From contig JASEGX010000142.1 of the NCBI GenBank assembly GCA_030017815.1, forward strand, positions 1-6,216: a stretch of 6,216 nt of DNA, given 5' to 3'. A program made the position numbers and the translations under genes. The DNA comes from Thermodesulfobacteriota bacterium. GTDB taxonomy: Bacteria > Desulfobacterota > QYQD01. Numbering within the stretch: position 1 is the first letter of the stretch; every line of letters starts with the position of its first letter. Of the stretch, positions 1-6,180 are shown one piece after another. The notes beneath the pieces are model-generated. The model did not search any database. It had not been told where the DNA came from and saw only the letters and a program-made list of their open reading frames with translations.

Positions 1-44
1 AATATCTCCCTGTGTAGTGCGTCATAAGTCCCTTTACTTTAATT

Positions 45-112
45 GTCATTCCGGGCTTGACCCGGAATCCAGTCTTTTTACCTTTCTGGATTCCTGCTTT
101 CGCAGGAATGAC
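45..112. repeat. Composite palindromic repeat (REP-like, two hairpins)
   Basis: Two imperfectly complementary arms, 45-72 and 86-112, are separated by a 13-nt T-rich spacer. Each arm is itself a hairpin: ATTCCGGG/CCCGGAAT (48-55 with 61-68, 5-nt loop) and ATTCCTGC/GCAGGAAT (90-97 with 102-109, 4-nt loop). The outer ends also pair: GTCATTCC (45-52) with GGAATGAC (105-112), and AATCCAG (66-72) with CTGGATT (86-92). The element could switch between two small hairpins and one long one. It resembles the dispersed GTCATTCCGGG...CTGGATTCC...GGAATGAC repeats known from many bacterial genomes. It lies 57 bp past the response regulator stop, where it may stabilise the 3' end of the mRNA. TTTTT at 115-119 follows it on the plus strand, so it could also terminate plus-strand transcripts. 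Confidence 0.8.
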
Positions 113-168
113 GATTTTTGTTGCCGCGTCGCTCATCTCCACGTCGTCTCTAATTATTCTCTATAAGC

Positions 169-528
169 CTATCCCAGACGTTTTCTAATAGACGTTTTCA
201 GCTCATCCAGGCTTGACGACTTGACGATATAATCATCAGACGCCCATGACCCAAGGTCGTGTTTGTATTCGCTATATGCTGTGCTTAGAATGACGGGCAG
301 AGCGGGCTTTTGGGCCTTGAGCTGCCTTAACACCTCTATACCATCCATTCCTGGCATGTTTATATCCAGAATCACAAGATCTATGGGATTAGATCCAAAT
401 AGTTCGAGGGCCTCTTCCCCGTTCATCGCTGAAAAAACTTGATAGCCTTCTTCTTCCAGCTCTTCCCGATAAAGCAGATGGATGCTTTCTTCATCATCTA
501 CCACAAGGATTTTCTTATTCTCTTCCAC
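169..528 (-). CDS. Single-domain (CheY-like) response regulator
   Basis: This is a receiver-only protein that would accept a phosphoryl group from the adjacent kinase; it has no DNA-binding or enzymatic output domain. With GTG at 528 as start it is 119 residues. Key residues in that numbering: acidic pair D11-D12 in LVVDDE, phosphoacceptor D55 in ILDINMPGMDG, switch T83 in LSTAY, and K103 in YIVKSSSLDEL. The residue after the conserved lysine is serine rather than the usual proline. The longer frame begins at TTG 534, only one base from GGAGG (536-540), too close to work; GTG 528 is 7 nt from it and is preferred. It is the last gene of the run. Output could be through protein-protein contact, a phosphorelay, or feedback on the kinase; which one is not visible here. 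Confidence 0.92.
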   Translation of the reverse strand: MEENKKILVVDDEESIHLLYREELEEEGYQVFSAMNGEEALELFGSNPIDLVILDINMPGMDGIEVLRQLKAQKPALPVILSTAYSEYKHDLGSWASDDYIVKSSSLDELKTSIRKRLG

Positions 529-535
529 AGCCAAA

Positions 536-540
536 CCTCC
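536..540 (-). promoter_or_regulatory. Ribosome binding site deciding the response regulator start
   Basis: GGAGG on the minus strand follows directly after the kinase stop (TAA, 544-542). It lies 1 nt from TTG at 534 and 7 nt from GTG at 528. Normal spacing favours GTG, shortening the protein by two residues. Confidence 0.75.
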
Positions 541-541
541 A

Positions 542-2392
542 TTATTCGAGCTTTTGTTTTTTTACCTTATTTTTTGGTTTATACACATTATGCCCTCTAG
601 GCTCAGAATTCATCGGCAGTTTTACGGAAAAAGCCACCCCTTGACCCGGCTCGTTCTCAACCTCTATTTTGCCGCCATGATGAGAAACTATCCGGTAAGA
701 AATAGCCAGGCCCAGCCCGGATCCCCCCTTTTTTGTGGTAAAGAAGGGGTTGAATATATTGTGAAGAATGGCCTCCGGGATGCCTCCACCGGTATCTTTT
801 ATGGTGCATGTGACATACCCGCCTGCATCATCTTCTTCCACAGAACTACTTACCCGGATGGCCCCACCCCCGGGCATCGCCTGACGGGCGTTTAGCAGGA
901 TATTAAATAAAGTGTGCTTAATTTGTCGCTCATCGCACCATATAGGTGGAATAGACTTTAGGTCTTTTTTTACAGTTATAGACCCTTCTTCAAATTCACG
1001 ATGCATCAGTTCCAGACATTCCTTGACAATATGGTTCAGGTCTTTTTTTGCATAAGACCCTTCTGGTTCCTGTGCGTAATCCAGTAACTCATTTAAGGTC
1101 TTTTCCAGCCTCCCCACTTCATCTACAATTACCTCGAGGTAGCGCTTTCCTGCATTATCTCCATTTACTACTTTAATCGCCCGCCGTGCCAGACCACCTA
1201 TGGATACCAGGGGGTTTCTGATCTCGTGTGCCAGGGTAGAGGCCATCTCCCCCATGGCGGCCAATTTTTCCGCCTCTGCCAGCAGTCCCCTGGCCTCCAC
1301 TAATTCTTTGTTGGTCCTATCAAGAAGGGTGTAGAGCCTGGCATTATCCAGAGCGAGGCCGGTACGATTGGCCAACATGCTTATAACACGGACATTCTCT
1401 TTAGTTGTGACGCGATTATTACAGAAACTATCGACTACTATGACGCCCATTACCTCATCCTTGGCTATAATGGGAACCACGGCGCAGTCAGCACGGTCCA
1501 ATCCCTCAAACCATGTCTTGCTAAGCACAGGATCTGAACTGGCATTAATAGTTATAGGTGTCTTTTCTTGCACGGCTCGAGCCAGCGCCCCACCATCCTT
1601 GTTTAAAGGTATTATGATATCTCGTGCCGAGGATTCCTCGCCTTTTTCCCCACGCCATACCTCTTTTAAAACCTCCTCCTGTTCATCCATCAGACAGATT
1701 ACCGCCCGGTCAAAGCCCAGGCCCTCATCACCGGTTATAGCCCTGATAACGGTTTTTCCTATTTCATCTACCGAAACGGTGGTCATCAGGTGGCCGCTTA
1801 TCTTATAAAGAGTGGAGAGCTCCCGGACCATACTTTCGTTTTCGCGGGCCAGCGTCTCAGCTATCCTTTCCTTGGCGGACAGAAGTACATCGGCGCTCCT
1901 GAACACTCCAGCCATTTCTTGACTGGCGATGTCCAGTAAGTCCACCGCCTCCTGCGCCCAGGCGCGTGGCCGGTCATGGAGCAGGACAAGTGCGCCATAG
2001 GTAACGTTCTCATCGCTAACGGGCATGCCCAAGAAGGAGCTTGGCTTGTAACCGGCGATTTTTTGCCAGTATTCTTTTGGGGAGTCGTTCGCCCAGTCCG
2101 CTATTATCAGAGGTCTTTTTTTCTGGATAGCCTGTCGAAGGTTCTCTTCCTTTACATCCAAACGACAGGGCTCCGCTTTTCGATGTGAGTAATCACTTGC
2201 CGCTTCAAGAATAAAATGATCTCCTCCTGTCTGGAGAGAAAAGAAGCCACAAAAAGCCACTTCAAAGGCCTCGGCTATTAAAAGAACCGTTTGCTCCAGC
2301 CGATCCTTTAAGTCAACGGTGGCATGGTTAATCTTAATCAGCCGGGGCAAAAGATCTTTTGTTTTTTCAATAAGACTATGGTCAGGGCTCAT
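542..2392 (-). CDS. Soluble sensor histidine kinase with two GAF domains
   Basis: This is an ATP-dependent autophosphorylating histidine kinase of a two-component system, 616 residues, with no transmembrane segment or signal peptide, so it should sense a cytoplasmic cue. Order: GAF-like domain at about 28-165; second GAF domain at about 205-350; coiled-coil linker at about 345-380; HisKA dimerisation domain with LAHEIRNP and phosphoacceptor H389; HATPase_c with N box around N501, G1 box DTGGGIP (533-539), F box NIFNPFFTTK (545-554) and G2 box GGSGLGLAI (556-564). All catalytic motifs look intact. A basic tail (about 594-616) follows, with six lysines in the last twelve residues. ATG at 2392 is the only start available because TAA is in frame four codons upstream. 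Its Shine-Dalgarno is poor: AAGAAGAG abuts the ATG and AAGGAAGG lies about 20 nt away. The gap to galT is 44 bp. The response regulator 13 bp downstream is the obvious partner. The ligand of the GAF domains cannot be inferred. Confidence 0.92.
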   Translation of the reverse strand: MSPDHSLIEKTKDLLPRLIKINHATVDLKDRLEQTVLLIAEAFEVAFCGFFSLQTGGDHFILEAASDYSHRKAEPCRLDVKEENLRQAIQKKRPLIIADWANDSPKEYWQKIAGYKPSSFLGMPVSDENVTYGALVLLHDRPRAWAQEAVDLLDIASQEMAGVFRSADVLLSAKERIAETLARENESMVRELSTLYKISGHLMTTVSVDEIGKTVIRAITGDEGLGFDRAVICLMDEQEEVLKEVWRGEKGEESSARDIIIPLNKDGGALARAVQEKTPITINASSDPVLSKTWFEGLDRADCAVVPIIAKDEVMGVIVVDSFCNNRVTTKENVRVISMLANRTGLALDNARLYTLLDRTNKELVEARGLLAEAEKLAAMGEMASTLAHEIRNPLVSIGGLARRAIKVVNGDNAGKRYLEVIVDEVGRLEKTLNELLDYAQEPEGSYAKKDLNHIVKECLELMHREFEEGSITVKKDLKSIPPIWCDERQIKHTLFNILLNARQAMPGGGAIRVSSSVEEDDAGGYVTCTIKDTGGGIPEAILHNIFNPFFTTKKGGSGLGLAISYRIVSHHGGKIEVENEPGQGVAFSVKLPMNSEPRGHNVYKPKNKVKKQKLE

Positions 2393-2436
2393 CTCTTCTT
2401 GTTATCTTTGGCCTTCCTTAAGGGGGCTGGATCACC

Positions 2437-3435
2437 CTAGATCGTCAATTCACGCAGGAATTTGGCCGCATCTTCGGGCGGAGTAGGATTTATATAAAAG
2501 CCCGTTCCCCATTCAAAACCTGCGATCATGGTTAATTTAGGCATTATCTCAAAGTGCCAATGATAGTAATCCGAGGCGCCTTCCCTAAGAGGCGTAGTGT
2601 GTAAGACATAGTTGTAAGGGACCTGAGGGATTGCGCCGTTAAGGCGTCGAAATGTTTCCGAGAAAATCTGTGCCAGCCGGCTAAACTCGCCATCGGTCAC
2701 ATCCATATACGAGGAGCTATGCCTTTTTGGTAATATCCACATCTCAAAAGGTGAGCGGGGGGCAAATGGAGTAATAGTTAAGAAGTCTTCGTTTTCGCAT
2801 ACCAATCTGGTCCCCCGGGTTAGCTCCTGACGTATTATATCGCAGAAAACGCAGCGCTCTTTGTAATTATAATAAGTCTTTGCTCCTTGCAGCTCTTCAC
2901 ACACCAATTCCGGGACAACCGGAAGGGCAATAAGTTGAGAATGTGAATGCTCTAAGGACGCCCCCGCTGCACGCCCGTAATTCTTAAATATCATAACATA
3001 ACGAAAGCGCGAGTCCTTTTTTAAATCAACTATCCGCTCACGGTAAGACCACAGGACTTGTACTAACCTTTCGGGGGATAGCTCTGCCAGGGTCTCACTG
3101 TGATTGGGAGTTTCTACTATCACTTCATGGGCGCCGACACCGTTCATCTTGTCATAAACACCTTCTCCCTCTTTGTCTAAGTCCCCTTCGATCATGAGTG
3201 CCGGGTACTTATTGGGAACCACGCGCAGTGTCCAGCCCGGGGTATTTGGCTCGCCATGATTACGCCCATAAGCCAGAACCTCTTCGGGCGTAGTGTTTTC
3301 GTGACCGGGGCAGAGTGGACAAAATCCTCCTTTCGCGATCTCCTTCTCGACCACGAAATCAGAAGGTCTTTTGCCCCGTTCCTTAGAAATAATAACCCAT
3401 CGGCCAACAATGGGATCTTTACGCAATTCAGGCAT
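2437..3435 (-). CDS. galT: Galactose-1-phosphate uridylyltransferase (GalT, COG1085-like)
   Basis: GalT swaps UMP between UDP-glucose and galactose-1-phosphate through a uridylyl-histidine intermediate (Leloir pathway), in the cytoplasm. The 332-residue product has the duplicated HIT-fold layout. In the first half, C39 and C42 (CPLC), H112 and H163 match the zinc ligands of E. coli GalT. The active site reads EHSHSQ (162-167), with H165 as the predicted uridylylated histidine and Q167 matching E. coli Q168. In the second half, H279, H292 and H294 (HWHFEIMP) match the second metal region. A further CVFC pair (C195, C198), absent from E. coli, is typical of the thermophile/deltaproteobacterial branch and probably binds metal. 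ATG at 3435 has GGAGG 8 nt upstream. Neighbouring GH57 suggests a role around glucan-derived hexose phosphates; a broader sugar-1-phosphate nucleotidylyltransferase specificity is possible. Confidence 0.93.
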   Translation of the reverse strand: MPELRKDPIVGRWVIISKERGKRPSDFVVEKEIAKGGFCPLCPGHENTTPEEVLAYGRNHGEPNTPGWTLRVVPNKYPALMIEGDLDKEGEGVYDKMNGVGAHEVIVETPNHSETLAELSPERLVQVLWSYRERIVDLKKDSRFRYVMIFKNYGRAAGASLEHSHSQLIALPVVPELVCEELQGAKTYYNYKERCVFCDIIRQELTRGTRLVCENEDFLTITPFAPRSPFEMWILPKRHSSSYMDVTDGEFSRLAQIFSETFRRLNGAIPQVPYNYVLHTTPLREGASDYYHWHFEIMPKLTMIAGFEWGTGFYINPTPPEDAAKFLRELTI

Positions 3436-3443
3436 TTCTGTTT

Positions 3444-3448
3444 CCTCC
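3444..3448 (-). promoter_or_regulatory. Ribosome binding site of galT
   Basis: GGAGG on the minus strand sits 8 nt before ATG at 3435-3433. It is strong and well spaced, unlike the upstream GH57 and downstream kinase genes, so GalT may be translated more efficiently than either. Confidence 0.75.
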
Positions 3449-3472
3449 TAACTCAACCTTGTCTAGCCGGTA

Positions 3473-3510
3473 TCTCTTTTGGATTTTGCCAGTTAAGCTA
3501 ACAAAAGAGA
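3473..3510. repeat. 9-bp inverted repeat between GH57 and galT
   Basis: TCTCTTTTG at 3473-3481 is perfectly reverse-complementary to CAAAAGAGA at 3502-3510, with a 20-nt spacer that itself holds the near-palindrome TTAAGCTAA. It sits in the 78-bp gap just after the GH57 stop. It could form an mRNA hairpin that protects or partly terminates the upstream transcript, or be an operator. The stem is A/U-rich with a large loop and no U-tract follows on the minus strand, so it is not a canonical terminator and could be chance. Confidence 0.35.
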
Positions 3511-3513
3511 AGA

Positions 3514-5715
3514 TTATATCTGCCAATGAATCTGCTCAAAATTTTCATCAGGCACAATAATGGCAAGATAGCCTACTGATGGATACCGTTCCTGGACCAA
3601 CCCCTTATCTCTTACCTCCACCACAAGGCGGATCTCCTCGCCTACATTGAAACCAAGATATTTAAAAGAGACCGCCAATTCAACAAACTTATAAATACTA
3701 ATAGAGTTGAACTCACCGACCAAGACATGATTATCTGGCCGGCCCTTATATAATCGGTAATAAAAACCGTCTCCTTTAGCTGCCGGGGAGAAAGTAAGGA
3801 AGTAAGGCCGGCTGTTCAAAAGGTAGAGGTATATCTCCTGGTCCTGAGACCATCCGGAAAAAGCCACTTCGTCTGCCTCAAGCCGGAAACAGAGGTTGTC
3901 CACATCAAAGCCATAATATATGGCTGTTAATTTTTCCCTTCCCTGGTACATGGCCCCGCCCGCTGTTTTGATTTCAAAATAACCTGCTCCACTCCACTCA
4001 TAAAACTGCGTCAGGCGGCCGTCAAGGACCGGGTGTATAAATCCCTTCGGCTCTATTGGTGGAATCACCTTCTTGAGCCTTTTTATAGGAGACTTCAGGC
4101 TTTCGGGTACTTCTTCTCCTAAGGCCCGATATACCTGGGATAGATATTCTCGAAAAAGGCGATCAAACTCAAAAGAATAAGCGCTGGAGAAATGTTCTCC
4201 GTACCACCAAAACCAATCACTGCCCTCCGCGGCATGAAGGGCTTCCCTGGCCTTACGAATGGCCTCATCAGACAAATCCTTTCTCTCTTTAAGGCTTCTG
4301 GTTAAAACGGCTCTCGTCTGTCCCAGGAGATCCCAGCCCGCGTTCTCCTCCGCTCCTCCAATCCAAATATCAAAATTGTGGTTTATCCAGGAGCCGGTAT
4401 AAAGATTGGCTATAGATTCTGTTGGTGGAAATTCTTCCAGGTAGTCAGAAACCGTGGTGGTTTTAAAATCAGCACTGTTTGAAAATCTCTTATAGACTTC
4501 TGTAAGGAAGGCCTCCCCTCCATCGCTGTAATGCTCCCAGGGGTTTTCTCCATCTAAAATAATGTTCAACAGAAGTGGTTTTTTACCTGACTGCCAATTA
4601 TCTCTTATTTTGTGAAGGTGTGAGAAAAAATCTTCCGCTGCCTGGAGGGGCTGGTTGCGATAATAGACAAATCCAAAGAGGTCTGATAGGCCATGATCTC
4701 TAAAAACCATATTTACCTTTGCCCCCCCATACTCAACAGTGTATGGATAAAAAAGGGTGTCACTGTTATAATTACCGGCCGAAGATACGCCTTGGCCTGA
4801 CAGAGAATGAAAAAGAATACCCTCGTCTGTCGCTGCCCATTTGATGCCCAGTTCACTCATAATTGGAATGAGTTCCGGGCAAACCGAGCCTTCCGAGGGC
4901 CATAGTCCCCGGGGTCTCTGTCCAAAAATTTTTTCATGGAGACTCATAGCTTCTGCGAGATGCCAGAGGGCATCTTCAGGATATTGAAAACGTTGGGGTA
5001 GCCTTACCTCAGGAATAGCCCGCCTGGCGAAATCAGAATCGATCAGAAGTGGCAAGATTGGATGATAGAAGGGGCTGGTGGTAATTTCTATCTGTTTCTC
5101 TTCAGCCAACCTTGCATACAGAGGAATAACTTCTTTAATTACTTCTTGTTGCGCATCCAGGACTATACCCTTATCTGTCTCTGTGAAAAACTGGCCCTTT
5201 CGGAACAATCCATAAATATCTGGATTTTTTCGGCTGGTATAGCCAAACCAGGTAAGATTAAACCATATTTGAAGATCAAGGAAATCCAGTGTATTGAAAC
5301 GTGCCACACTTTCTCTAGCTCGAGACTCATCAACTACCAGTCCGCGTTTGAGTAGTAGCTGCCAGTACCGCGGGAATGGTTTAATCATTGTCTCCCAGTT
5401 ACAATTAAAAAAATTAATAAGGATAAACGCCTTGTCCTCTAAGGTAAGTTCCCCGGCCGGTTTGGTGCTTATATCCAGGAAATCATCCTTGGCCTGGCCT
5501 GAGGCATAATCCTGTAACTGTACCAAAAGGGATGGTACGAGATTAAAAGTTTGTTTTATTGATGAAAAATTAGAAAGTAGAGAGGGCATGTCATGGTAAG
5601 CCTTTATGCCATGCAAACGAACCCAAGGCATAGAGTACCTGCCCCGGGCCGGGTCTTTATAGTTTGGTTGGTGCATGTGCCATAGAAAGGAGATATATAG
5701 CGGTGGCTGGTTCAT
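3514..5715 (-). CDS. GH57 family glycoside hydrolase (alpha-amylase/amylopullulanase-like, intracellular)
   Basis: This is a retaining alpha-glucan hydrolase or transferase of family GH57 (COG1449-like), 733 residues, with no signal peptide, so probably cytoplasmic and acting on glycogen or maltodextrin. The GH57 conserved regions appear in order: HMHQP at 13-17; E210 followed by the SPFYHPILPLL segment with H218; LWPSEGSV at 271-278 with E275 as predicted catalytic nucleophile; LDGENPWE at 387-394 with D388 as predicted acid/base; and a fifth region near SDYL at 423-426. Downstream are GSWINHNFDIWIG (441-453) and SDWFWWYGEHFSS (499-511), typical of the amylopullulanase-like branch. Residues about 555-733 are beta-rich and resemble the DOMON-like or glucodextranase-C-like end domain seen in relatives. 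ATG at 5715 lies 6 bp after the dksA stop and lacks a clear Shine-Dalgarno, which suggests translational coupling. The class is firm; the exact substrate and bond (alpha-1,4, alpha-1,6 or glucan transfer) cannot be read from sequence. Confidence 0.92.
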   Translation of the reverse strand: MNQPPLYISFLWHMHQPNYKDPARGRYSMPWVRLHGIKAYHDMPSLLSNFSSIKQTFNLVPSLLVQLQDYASGQAKDDFLDISTKPAGELTLEDKAFILINFFNCNWETMIKPFPRYWQLLLKRGLVVDESRARESVARFNTLDFLDLQIWFNLTWFGYTSRKNPDIYGLFRKGQFFTETDKGIVLDAQQEVIKEVIPLYARLAEEKQIEITTSPFYHPILPLLIDSDFARRAIPEVRLPQRFQYPEDALWHLAEAMSLHEKIFGQRPRGLWPSEGSVCPELIPIMSELGIKWAATDEGILFHSLSGQGVSSAGNYNSDTLFYPYTVEYGGAKVNMVFRDHGLSDLFGFVYYRNQPLQAAEDFFSHLHKIRDNWQSGKKPLLLNIILDGENPWEHYSDGGEAFLTEVYKRFSNSADFKTTTVSDYLEEFPPTESIANLYTGSWINHNFDIWIGGAEENAGWDLLGQTRAVLTRSLKERKDLSDEAIRKAREALHAAEGSDWFWWYGEHFSSAYSFEFDRLFREYLSQVYRALGEEVPESLKSPIKRLKKVIPPIEPKGFIHPVLDGRLTQFYEWSGAGYFEIKTAGGAMYQGREKLTAIYYGFDVDNLCFRLEADEVAFSGWSQDQEIYLYLLNSRPYFLTFSPAAKGDGFYYRLYKGRPDNHVLVGEFNSISIYKFVELAVSFKYLGFNVGEEIRLVVEVRDKGLVQERYPSVGYLAIIVPDENFEQIHWQI

Positions 5716-5721
5716 TGCCTA

Positions 5722-6084
5722 TTATGTACCGCGTATCTTTTCTGTGGTTTCCTGTCTCTTTTTGCAATCTAAACATAAGGTGGTGACCGGGCGCGCCTCT
5801 AGTCTTTTTTCCGAAATATCTTCCCCACAGTTCTCGCAGACACCGAAAGTCCCTTCATCTATTCGCTCTAATGCACTTCGTATCTTTTGTAGGAGTTTCC
5901 TCTCCCTGTCCCGAATGCGTAACTCAAAGTTACGATCTGATTCAAGTGTGGCGCGATCGGCTGGGTCTGGAAATTTATCGGTTAAATCCGTCATATCAGA
6001 AAGCGTTTTTTCGGCCCCACTTAGAATTTCCTCTGTTTTTTTATTTAGCAATACCCTGAAATATTCTTCTTTTTCCTTTTTCAT
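5722..6084 (-). CDS. dksA: DksA/TraR-family RNA polymerase-binding transcription factor
   Basis: DksA binds in the secondary channel of RNA polymerase and, with ppGpp, retunes transcription during starvation; it acts in the cytoplasm. The 120-residue product has an N-terminal helix, then a coiled coil whose tip carries D40-P-A-D43-R-A45, matching the DxxDxA tip of E. coli DksA. A conserved stretch around residues 54-64 follows, then a zinc finger with C83, C86, C104 and C107 and the signature RLEARP at 94-99. It is about 30 residues shorter than the E. coli protein, all at the N-terminus. The frame stays open upstream to a GTG at 6120, but ATG at 6084 is preferred because GGAGG lies 7 nt before it and the upstream 12 residues are glycine-rich and unlike DksA. 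It is the first gene of the run and ends in tandem in-frame stops TAA-TAG, 6 bp before GH57. A TraR-like small paralogue is less likely because the tip acidic residues are kept. Confidence 0.93.
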   Translation of the reverse strand: MKKEKEEYFRVLLNKKTEEILSGAEKTLSDMTDLTDKFPDPADRATLESDRNFELRIRDRERKLLQKIRSALERIDEGTFGVCENCGEDISEKRLEARPVTTLCLDCKKRQETTEKIRGT

Positions 6085-6091
6085 TCCCACT

Positions 6092-6096
6092 CCTCC
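6092..6096 (-). promoter_or_regulatory. Ribosome binding site deciding the dksA start
   Basis: The minus strand reads GGAGG here, 7 nt upstream of ATG at 6084-6082. The longer reading frame from GTG at 6120 would place this motif inside coding sequence and has no comparable motif of its own. The site therefore supports the 120-residue form. Confidence 0.8.
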
Positions 6097-6150
6097 GCCA
6101 CTACCTAAATATATAAACACAAAAATCTACCATTTTTCCTGATAAAGTAA

Positions 6151-6180
6151 AGTATAATCATATAAAGAATAAGCGAATTT
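6151..6180 (-). promoter_or_regulatory. Possible sigma-70-type promoter upstream of dksA
   Basis: The minus strand carries TATACT (6151-6156), a 5/6 match to the -10 consensus, in an AT-rich leader about 67 bp before the dksA start. The only nearby -35-like hexamer is a poor TTCGCT at about 15 bp spacing, so the call rests mostly on the -10 and on position. AT-rich DNA gives such matches by chance, and the true promoter could lie beyond the window edge. Confidence 0.3.

Larger units (their letters stand above)
169..6084 (-). other. Putative five-gene operon dksA-GH57-galT-kinase-regulator
   Basis: All five genes share one strand with gaps of 6, 78, 44 and about 13 bp, and no strong terminator is visible between them. 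The 6-bp dksA/GH57 and 13-bp kinase/regulator junctions are very likely co-transcribed. The 78-bp gap (with an inverted repeat) and the 44-bp gap could hide internal promoters, so two or three transcription units remain possible. Confidence 0.5.

Noticed and set aside
45..112. CRISPR repeat pair
   Set aside because: The two arms are inverted rather than direct repeats, differ in sequence, and there is no further unit or cas gene.
86..119. Classic rho-independent terminator for the minus-strand operon
   Set aside because: The T-run (115-119) follows the hairpin on the plus strand, not the minus strand. On the minus strand the hairpins are followed by AATTAAAG with no U-tract, so it is not a canonical terminator for these genes.
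482..895. Plus-strand open frame of 137 codons opposite the kinase C-terminus
   Set aside because: It lies antisense to the conserved ATPase domain, has no recognisable motif, and overlaps the kinase/regulator junction. It is a shadow of the real genes.
1368..1808. Plus-strand open frame of 146 codons opposite the second GAF domain
   Set aside because: Low-complexity Ser/Thr-rich translation with no domain, fully antisense to a well-supported gene.
2406..2425. Palindrome CCTTAAGG in the galT-kinase gap as a terminator
   Set aside because: Only 8 bp with no loop and no following U-tract; too weak to call.
3192..3410. Second minus-strand frame inside galT
   Set aside because: Out of frame with the conserved CPLC and PNHSETL region of GalT; no ribosome site or domain.
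5675..6142. Plus-strand open frame of 155 codons opposite dksA
   Set aside because: Antisense to dksA, whose zinc finger and RLEARP signature are unmistakable; the translation is Ser-rich without a domain.
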